Shown piece after piece: positions 23,345 through 29,885 of a DNA stretch of 29,885 nt. The stretch is taken from positions 1 through 29,885 of the forward strand of contig CALKWO010000053.1 in assembly GCA_938003875.1 (NCBI GenBank), given 5' to 3'. The notes below the pieces were generated by a model. That model made no database searches, was not told the DNA's origin, and saw only the letters and a list, made by a program, of their open reading frames with translations. The position numbers were made by a program, and so were the translations under genes. Position 1 is the first letter of the stretch. The number at the start of each line of letters is the position of its first letter. The stretch comes from an uncultured bacterium (GTDB taxonomy: Bacteria > Planctomycetota > Uabimicrobiia > Uabimicrobiales > JABWCH01).

Positions 23345-24001
23345 ATGGAAGAAAATAATAACGTCCCTTCTGATAAAGAAGAAAAAAATAAAAGCACTCC
23401 TGAAGTCCATGAAAATAAAGTAGAAAGCCAGGCAGAAAAAAATCAATCCAGAGAGAAAGAAATCCCTGAAGAGCAGGAAAATCTACGATCTCTTCTTGCC
23501 AAAATGAGCGATGAAGATCTCGTTTCCCTGGTAGAAAAAGCACAAACATCGAACTTCTATTTGGATGCGTTGCAGAGATTAAAAGCAGAGTATGAAAACT
23601 TTCAAAAAAGATCGGATAAAGAGCGTTCTGCTTATTTAAAATATGCCAGCCAGCCATTATTGAGTAAACTAATGAGTGTACTGGACATTTTTGAAACAGC
23701 TATCCAGGCTGGTGCACAGATCCAGGGGAATAGTGCAGAACAGAAATTTTTTGAAGGCATTGATATTGCGCATAAAGAATTTCTAAAAGTCTTACAGGAA
23801 TTTGGGATGAACAAAATCCAGTCTGTTGGAGGCAAATTCAACCCTGCTTATCATGAAGCCATCCAGCAAAAAGAATCAGCAGAGCATCCTGAGATGACTG
23901 TAGTTGAAGAAGTACAAACAGGCTATCTCTTTTACGACCGTTTACTCCGTGCCAGCAAAGTAATAGTAAGCCGTAAGCCCAAAACAGAAACGCCAACTTA
24001 A
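23345..24001 (+). CDS. grpE: Nucleotide exchange factor GrpE
   Basis: 218 residues. A long acidic, charged N-terminal tail (1-45) and a coiled coil (about 55-100) precede the GrpE head. The head has FNPAYHEAIQQKESAEHPEM and the signature VVEEVQTGYLFYDRLLRASKVIVS (about 186-209, read in two parts). GrpE releases ADP from DnaK and works with DnaJ just upstream. Shine-Dalgarno GGAG is about ten bases before the ATG. This is the last gene of the chaperone cluster. Confidence 0.95.
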   Translation: MEENNNVPSDKEEKNKSTPEVHENKVESQAEKNQSREKEIPEEQENLRSLLAKMSDEDLVSLVEKAQTSNFYLDALQRLKAEYENFQKRSDKERSAYLKYASQPLLSKLMSVLDIFETAIQAGAQIQGNSAEQKFFEGIDIAHKEFLKVLQEFGMNKIQSVGGKFNPAYHEAIQQKESAEHPEMTVVEEVQTGYLFYDRLLRASKVIVSRKPKTETPT

Positions 24002-24208
24002 ACCTAAAGATACAGAGAACACGCATATTGAGAAAAGACGCAGGGATTGCGCTGGCGTTGGGCTTTTTAGGAGACATGACTTTTTAGGCGCAACCCTGCG
24101 GCTACAATCTATGCAGCAGCATATTGAGAAAAGACGCAGGGATTGCGCTGGCGTTGGGCTTTTGAGGTCGATTGACAATTTAATCATCAAATCCCCATCT
24201 TAGAATCC
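24002..24208. other. Convergent gap with direct and inverted repeats
   Basis: 207 bases between grpE and the hybrid kinase gene. It is mostly occupied by the duplicated 45-bp element and an inverted segment between the copies. It also holds a fragment (ACAGAGAACAC, about 24012-24022) of the palindromic repeat at 15225. No classic T-tailed terminator was found for either gene. Confidence 0.7.
24023..24163. repeat. 45-bp exact direct repeat flanking an inverted segment
   Basis: Two identical 45-base copies (24023-24067 and 24119-24163) begin GCATATTGAGAAAAGACG and end GGCGTTGGGCTTTT, 96 bases apart start to start. Between them GCGCAACCCTGCG (24088-24100) is complementary to CGCAGGGATTGCGC inside each copy, apart from one bulged A. 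The middle arm could therefore pair with either copy, giving two alternative hairpins. It is probably a member of a dispersed intergenic repeat family. Confidence 0.9.
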
Positions 24209-27200
24209 TCAGGAAACTTTTTTCAAAAGGCGGGATATAATAGCCAGCAGCTTTTTCCGATCAATTGGCTTGGATATATAATCATTCATTCCTGCTGCAA
24301 AGCAATTTTCTCTGTCTTTTATAGTAGCATTAGCAGTCAAGGCAATAATAAGAATGTCATTCTCTTCTTTACGAAGAGTTCTTGCTGCTTCCAGGCCATC
24401 CATCACTGGCATTTGAATATCCATCAATATAATGTCAAACTTTCCTTTGCTGGCTGCTTCGACTGCCTCTTTCCCGTTGGAAACAGCTTCGACGTGTGCT
24501 CCTAATTTTTCTAATATAATCGTCTCCATTTTCTGATTAAATTGGTTATCTTCAGCCAGCAGAATACGAATTCCGTTCAAGGAGGATAAGGAGTCTGAAA
24601 TCGCAATTTTACCCATTGATTCACAAGGCGTTTCTCGAATTTCTTTTGACCTTTCCAGCGATACTGTAAAATAAAAAGTGGTTCCTTTTCCCTGCACACT
24701 GGAAACTGCCATCTGGCCTCCCATCAAATCCACAATTTTAGAAGAAATTGCCAATCCTAGCCCTGTTCCACCATAATTGCGAGTTGTTGAATCATCGACC
24801 TGAGAAAACGGCTTGAACAGTTGTTTAAGCCGATCTGTTGGAATGCCAATGCCAGTATCTGTGACGGAAAATTTCAGTGTTATATGAGTATCGCTTTCAG
24901 ATTCCTGGAATACTTGTATAACAATTTCTCCCTTTGGGGTGAATTTAATAGCATTGTTTACCAGGTTCAGGATTACCTGCCTCAGGCGACTGGAATCTCC
25001 TTTTAAAAAATGGGGTATGCTTTCTGACATCTGACATTTTAATAAAAGAGATTTTTCTGATGCCTTTAGCTTCAGAATATCGATTGTTTGATCAAGAAGT
25101 TTTTTCAAATCAAAATCCACGAATTCCAGATGGATTTTTCCAGCTTCGATTTTAGAAAAATCCAGGATGTCTTCAATCAGAGACAAAAGAATTTCCGATG
25201 AATGAAATATCATATCCACATATTCTTTTGCTTTGCAAGAGAGATCTATTTCTCGAAGAAGCGTAGTCATCCCAATAATCACATTTATAGGGGTTCGGAT
25301 TTCATGGCTCATGTTAGCAAGAAAATAGCTTTTAGCAAGATTGGCAGCCTCGGAAGAGACTTTTGCCTGGCGAAGTTCCGCCTCGACCAGCTTGCGCTCA
25401 GAGATGTCTCGAATAATCCCCAGACGATATAACGGTTTTCCTCTAGCATCGGAAATTACTGTGATAGAATCACCAACCCAACGGTAGTTGCTTTCTTTAT
25501 CTCGAAAACGATATTCCAGCATTCCTGTGGCTTTCCCTTCTGACTGGCATAGGGCGTTAGTACGTTCTATTTCGCTGAGAATCGATGGAAGATCGTCTGG
25601 ATGAATCATCCTTAGAACCGACTGTATATCCATTTGGTTCATCTCTTCTTCCGACCATCCCAACACTTGTTTAACCACAGGACTCATGTAATCATAACGG
25701 TCGGTTTGTAGATTACGACGATAGGCTGCGTCAAGCGAATTTTCAAGAACAAAACGCAAACATTCTTCACTATTTATTAATGCTTTCTGTGTTTGCTTCT
25801 TTTCTGTAATATCTTGCACCGTTCCATTTAATTTTATTACCTTCCCTGACTTTACTAAAGGATTGCATATTGCCCTTACCCATTTATGTTTACCTGCAAT
25901 CGTAGTCATCTCTAAATCAAGATCATAGGGGATTCCCTGGGAAATAGCATCCTGGAATGCCTTGATTACAATTTCCTTAGAGCCAGGCTCAAATCGGCTG
26001 ATTTCTTCAGTATGATCAGGATCATATTTGTTTTTATCCCGATCATGTATAGCATAAGTTTCATCCGTCCATATCTGCTTTTTAGTTTCTACATCATATT
26101 CCCACGCACCTGTATGTGTTATTCGTTCCATTTCTTCGAGCAATTTCATGTTCCTGGCAAGCGCATTTTCCATCTGTTTGAGTTCGGTAATATCGAGAAT
26201 TACTGCTAAAGAATGGACAAAGTTGTCGTTTTGATCTTTGTCGGCAATGGCTGAAAATAAAGTTTCTATGATCTCTCCGCTTTTGCTAACAAATTGATAG
26301 GAGATGTTCTTTACAACCCCTGTGCGAAAAAATTCTGGTAACCCAAATTCTATAGCATATTGGCGAGATTTCTCCGACAAAAAATCACTGGGCGGTCTTC
26401 CTATGACTTCTTCTCTTGTATAACCCATCTTATATAGCCAATAGTCGCTAACACTGATCAGTTTTCCTTGTTTGTTAATGGAATGCAACATGACGGGCGT
26501 TTTATTATAGAGAGATCTGTAACGATTTTCGCTTTCTCTCAGGGATTCTTCTGCTCTTATGCGTTCTGTAACCTCAACCAGCGTAAACACCAGGCCAGTG
26601 ACTGCGCCTTCCATATCTTTTATTGGAACCAGGCTCCAATCCCAATAGGTGATACCACGCTCTGGCTGGTCTGGAAATTCAAAAGGTTTGGCAAGCGCGA
26701 AGTAGGATTCGCCTGTGTCTATAACCTTTTGAAAAATTTTTTGGTTTTCTGTATGTGGATATAATACAAAATGGTTTTTACCTTTAAAAAAAGACGGTTC
26801 ATGATTGCATGTCTTGGCGTATGACTCATTGACCCAGATAAAATTAAATTGTACATCCAGGTAAACGGCCATGATATGAGTATGATGTAAAATTGCCAGC
26901 AAGAGTTCGCTATTTTCCTTTAACAGCTTTTCTCGCTCCAGAATAGCGATTTCACTTTTTTTGATTTCAGTTATATCGGTAAACGTCAGCACCAGACCAT
27001 CGAATCGTTTGCTCTGAGTTAAAAAAGGTAGAATTCTTCGAATGAACCAAAGGCCTTCATCGCTTTTGACCTCTTTCGTGGCGGGAGTGAATGTCTGGAT
27101 GACTTTTTGAGTATCATTGCATAAATCTTCATCATGGAATCGTTGCGCCAGATCGCCAATGGGTCTGCCAATATCCGAAGGAATCAAATGGAACAGATGC

Positions 27201-29488
27201 CTTGCAGAAGGAGTAAAGCGACGGATAGTAGCATTTATATCGAGGAAAATGGTGGCAACATCCGTGCTGTTCATCAAGTTGATCATGTCGTTGTTGGATG
27301 TTTCCAGTTCATCTATTTTTTCACAAAGCTCTGTGTTAACTGTGTTTAGCTCCTCATTCAAAGATTGCAATTCTTCTTTGGATGTTTCTAGTTCTTCATT
27401 AGAAGATTGCAATTCTTCGTTCATGGACATCATTTCCTCATTGGAAGCCTTGAGTTCTTCATTTAATGTTTCCAGCTCTTCGATGGTGTTCTGTAAATCT
27501 TCGCGTGTATCTTTCAGCTCTGCTTCAAGCTGTTTTACCAAAGAATCTTCCCCATCCATCATCTCTGTAGAAACCTGCGGATTCACTTCTGATGTCGTTT
27601 CCTCTTCAAAAGTAATGAGAAATAAATCTTCCTGAACATCCTTTCCCCTAATAGGACTGAAGGTTAAGCGAATTCTTTTATACGCTTCATCCCGTTTGAT
27701 GAGGATGCTAGAATCAACAATGGTTTCATTTCTATCGATTGCCTTGTGAGCTATAGCCCGAAGTTTTGTGCGTATCTCTTCCTTGGACATGGAGATTAAG
27801 TTCATCACAGGATCACCTTGGGGGAGATCAAAATATTCAAAAGTCGGACCATAGAAATTGACAATCTCGAATTTTTTATTGATCAAAACAGAGGCAGGGC
27901 CAAATCTTTTTAGTAATTCCGATTGCATCAATTGGGCATAGCTTTTTTGAGGCCGTTCTATACGAAATCCCATACCAAATCCTCGCATTTTATCAGGTTG
28001 TACAATAATGGGTATCTGGATACGTTCATCATGGATACCAATGCTTTTATAGATTCGCAATTCTTTGTAAACTGCTTCAAAAATTTCCCGACTGAATCCG
28101 ATAGTCTCTGAGCTGCCTAGAATCAGATAGCCCCCTTTTTTCAAAGCAAAATGGAACAATTCAATGACTTTTTTCTGAGCATGGGAGTTCAGATAGATCA
28201 GCATGTTTCTGCAACTGATTATATCCATGTTAGAAAATGGAGCATCGCTGATGAGATTTTGCACTGCAAATACAATAGCCTCCCTGATTTTTGGTATAAT
28301 ATGATACTGGCTATTTTCCTTGATGAAATATTTTTGCAGGCGTTCAGGAGACACATTCGTTGCGATACTATCAGGATAGATTCCCAATCGAGCTACGGCA
28401 ATGGCGTCCGCATCGATATCTGTCGCAAAAATCTGCACATTAAGATTTCGGTTAACTCTCGTAAACATTTCGTCAATGAGTATGGCAATCGTATAGGCTT
28501 CTTCTCCTGTTGAGCATCCAGCTACCCATATTCTAAGAGGAGTACTATGACCAATTTGGTTCACTAATATGGGAAGAATATAATTGCCCAGCTTTTCCCA
28601 GACATGCTGCTCTCTAAAAAATCCAGTTACTCCAATCCAAAGATCTTTGACAAGAGAGTCTATTTCACGCGGATTATTTTCCAGGGTTTTTATATAATCT
28701 GGCAATCGCTCGATTTGCTGAAGGCTCATACGGCGTTCCATTCTGCGAATGAATGTACTGCGTTTATAGCAGCGAAAATCGTGGTTGGTTCGAGAGCGAA
28801 TCAATTCCAGTATTTGTTCTATATCATCCGTTCCATTAACACTTAGTACTCCATTAGGATAAGGATGGGTGATAAATTTAAGGATGGCATTGCCCATATC
28901 TTTGATCGGAAGTATAAAATCAATCATTCCCGTGCTGATTGCACTATGTAGGATAGCTTTTTCCTGCTCTGTTTCAGGGGATTGTGCAATTACAAGACCA
29001 CCGTATTCCTTGATTTCTTTGATTCCCATAGTTCCATCGCCCCTTGTTCCTGATAAAATAATGCCAATCGAGCGTTCATGTTGTTCTAAAGCCATAGAAC
29101 GGAAAAAAAAATCCACGGGAGTATGGACTCCCTCAGTTTTTAAAATTTTACAGGGAATGAGTTCTTTATGTCTTAAAACAAGGTTCTGATAGGGCATCCC
29201 TATATAGATATGATTTGGCTTGACTGGTATACGCTCTTTTACTTGAATTACAGGCATGATCGTATGTCTGCTGATAGCTTCAGTAGTCAGGCTGTTGCAT
29301 CCTGTATCAGGATGCACGATTATAACAAATGCCATCCCTGTATTGGGAGGCATGGAAGAAAAAAAGGATTTGCATGCTTCCATACTTCCAAGAGAAGTTC
29401 CAATTCCAACAAGAAAAGCTTTGTGATGATGGTCGTTGCCCCCTGCCTGCTGAGGGTGATTGGATTCTATAAAAGAATTTTGTGTCAT
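24209..29488 (-). CDS. CheB-CheR-PAS hybrid histidine kinase with C-terminal receiver
   Basis: 1759 residues, no membrane helix seen. In order: a CheB methylesterase-like domain (about 22-205) with catalytic candidates S32, H59 and D151 (SGTRGDG); a CheR methyltransferase domain (about 218-475) with the SAM motif GCSTGEE (324-330); a PAS-like region (about 520-630); a coiled coil rich in NEEL repeats (about 645-735); about five PAS domains (735-1365); HisKA with phospho-acceptor H1395 in SHEIRTP; HATPase with DTGIGIP (1544-1550) and GGTGLGL (1573-1579); and a receiver with D1690 and K1740. CheB-CheR-PAS proteins are known sensory hubs, here with a full phosphorelay output attached. Signal and partner are unknown; no chemotaxis genes lie nearby. 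The ATG at 29486-29488 follows GGAG by eight bases. Confidence 0.92.
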   Translation of the reverse strand: MTQNSFIESNHPQQAGGNDHHHKAFLVGIGTSLGSMEACKSFFSSMPPNTGMAFVIIVHPDTGCNSLTTEAISRHTIMPVIQVKERIPVKPNHIYIGMPYQNLVLRHKELIPCKILKTEGVHTPVDFFFRSMALEQHERSIGIILSGTRGDGTMGIKEIKEYGGLVIAQSPETEQEKAILHSAISTGMIDFILPIKDMGNAILKFITHPYPNGVLSVNGTDDIEQILELIRSRTNHDFRCYKRSTFIRRMERRMSLQQIERLPDYIKTLENNPREIDSLVKDLWIGVTGFFREQHVWEKLGNYILPILVNQIGHSTPLRIWVAGCSTGEEAYTIAILIDEMFTRVNRNLNVQIFATDIDADAIAVARLGIYPDSIATNVSPERLQKYFIKENSQYHIIPKIREAIVFAVQNLISDAPFSNMDIISCRNMLIYLNSHAQKKVIELFHFALKKGGYLILGSSETIGFSREIFEAVYKELRIYKSIGIHDERIQIPIIVQPDKMRGFGMGFRIERPQKSYAQLMQSELLKRFGPASVLINKKFEIVNFYGPTFEYFDLPQGDPVMNLISMSKEEIRTKLRAIAHKAIDRNETIVDSSILIKRDEAYKRIRLTFSPIRGKDVQEDLFLITFEEETTSEVNPQVSTEMMDGEDSLVKQLEAELKDTREDLQNTIEELETLNEELKASNEEMMSMNEELQSSNEELETSKEELQSLNEELNTVNTELCEKIDELETSNNDMINLMNSTDVATIFLDINATIRRFTPSARHLFHLIPSDIGRPIGDLAQRFHDEDLCNDTQKVIQTFTPATKEVKSDEGLWFIRRILPFLTQSKRFDGLVLTFTDITEIKKSEIAILEREKLLKENSELLLAILHHTHIMAVYLDVQFNFIWVNESYAKTCNHEPSFFKGKNHFVLYPHTENQKIFQKVIDTGESYFALAKPFEFPDQPERGITYWDWSLVPIKDMEGAVTGLVFTLVEVTERIRAEESLRESENRYRSLYNKTPVMLHSINKQGKLISVSDYWLYKMGYTREEVIGRPPSDFLSEKSRQYAIEFGLPEFFRTGVVKNISYQFVSKSGEIIETLFSAIADKDQNDNFVHSLAVILDITELKQMENALARNMKLLEEMERITHTGAWEYDVETKKQIWTDETYAIHDRDKNKYDPDHTEEISRFEPGSKEIVIKAFQDAISQGIPYDLDLEMTTIAGKHKWVRAICNPLVKSGKVIKLNGTVQDITEKKQTQKALINSEECLRFVLENSLDAAYRRNLQTDRYDYMSPVVKQVLGWSEEEMNQMDIQSVLRMIHPDDLPSILSEIERTNALCQSEGKATGMLEYRFRDKESNYRWVGDSITVISDARGKPLYRLGIIRDISERKLVEAELRQAKVSSEAANLAKSYFLANMSHEIRTPINVIIGMTTLLREIDLSCKAKEYVDMIFHSSEILLSLIEDILDFSKIEAGKIHLEFVDFDLKKLLDQTIDILKLKASEKSLLLKCQMSESIPHFLKGDSSRLRQVILNLVNNAIKFTPKGEIVIQVFQESESDTHITLKFSVTDTGIGIPTDRLKQLFKPFSQVDDSTTRNYGGTGLGLAISSKIVDLMGGQMAVSSVQGKGTTFYFTVSLERSKEIRETPCESMGKIAISDSLSSLNGIRILLAEDNQFNQKMETIILEKLGAHVEAVSNGKEAVEAASKGKFDIILMDIQMPVMDGLEAARTLRKEENDILIIALTANATIKDRENCFAAGMNDYISKPIDRKKLLAIISRLLKKVS

Positions 29489-29885
29489 ATACTTCTCTCC
29501 ATATTCAAGATATTTTGTATATAGGGATGATAAATAGCACCTAATGGAATAAGCATTTTTCAGGAATCAATGCACAATATTGTAAAAGATATAAAATATA
29601 AAATCAATATAACAAAAATACCAAAAAATACAAAATAAAATAGAAAAAAATAATTTGAAAATGCAAACCGCCCAAACAGTCTCATTTTGCGCAGAGCTAT
29701 ATTTACTATTATTGCAGAAAATTAAAAAAATTATAGAATTCATTTGAAATCGGACGGATACTAACTAAAATGAAACTATTCATCACATTGTCAAGTTACA
29801 CACGGATTAAATTTAAAATAGCTTAATTTGACCTACGTTCCGCAGCTTCTAGGAAGAAAAAAAGTATTTTAAGCGGATAGAAGTA
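29489..29885. other. Upstream region of the hybrid kinase, no gene seen
   Basis: 397 very AT-rich bases. No ORF with a plausible ribosome binding site or recognisable product was found on either strand. The kinase promoter should lie here on the minus strand. A consensus-like TTGACA occurs on that strand at 29789-29794, but the sequence 17 bases downstream (ATTTTA) is a poor -10, so I do not call a promoter. The right end does not obviously enter another gene. Confidence 0.6.

Noticed and set aside
23942..24190. Minus-strand ORF with a repeated peptide
   Set aside because: The repeated peptide only reflects the 45-bp intergenic DNA repeat; it overlaps the end of grpE and has no start signal.
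27117..27635. Plus-strand serine-rich ORF of 172 codons
   Set aside because: The serine repeats are the mirror of the NEEL-type coiled-coil codons in the hybrid kinase gene on the other strand.
29770..29826. Small ORF of 18 codons near the right end
   Set aside because: Very short, no convincing ribosome binding site, no recognisable product.

Overview
The window looks like a chromosomal segment from a low-GC (roughly 40 % by eye) Gram-negative-type bacterium, most likely a planctomycete or a relative. Pointers are a Ser/Thr kinase fused to a TPR tail through one membrane helix, a PQQ-like propeller whose mature N-terminus has the 'W..RG....GIS.E' signature familiar from planctomycetes, several chaperonin copies, and DUF58/VWA/BatA-type genes. 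This placement is inferred from protein families only; no rRNA or marker phylogeny was possible. No tRNA, rRNA, CRISPR array or insertion sequence was seen.

Left part, minus strand. 1-955 is an Rpn-family (PD-(D/E)XK) nuclease cut by the window edge. It has a four-residue KIEG repeat tail and a strong in-frame internal ribosome binding site that would yield a short C-terminal protein, the layout of RpnL/RpnS gene-within-gene toxin-antitoxins. Then, transcribed right to left from 6877 to 1220, comes a tight four-gene set: a TolQ/ExbB/MotA-like channel protein (TTG start), an ExbD/MotB-like membrane helix with a long coiled coil and a C-terminal VWA domain, an exported PQQ-like propeller protein, and the Ser/Thr kinase-TPR protein. 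Upstream lies an SSS-family sodium symporter (6963-8993) with a large soluble insert.

Middle. A divergent promoter region (8994-9216) separates that block from a plus-strand operon: DUF58 protein, coiled-coil protein with a terminal zinc ribbon, BatA-like VWA membrane protein (ATGA overlap) and a SpoIID-type lipoprotein, probably a cell-envelope module. A palindromic intergenic repeat follows. A minus-strand gene (15360-17921) then encodes a single-protein fusion of a 19-CXXCH multiheme cytochrome and a b-type membrane cytochrome, resembling CbcL-type quinol oxidoreductases.

Right part. A plus-strand chaperone cluster runs groEL-groES-groEL-dnaJ-grpE (18310-24001). It has an intrinsic terminator between the second groEL and dnaJ and several inverted repeats in the non-coding gaps, but no CIRCE element and no dnaK. 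A convergent gap with a 45-bp direct repeat leads to a 1759-residue minus-strand CheB-CheR-multi-PAS-histidine kinase-receiver hybrid. The last 397 bases hold its upstream region and no gene.

Best candidates for something new are the internal RpnS start with its KIEG repeats, the channel/VWA/propeller/kinase operon, and the 19-heme b/c fusion.
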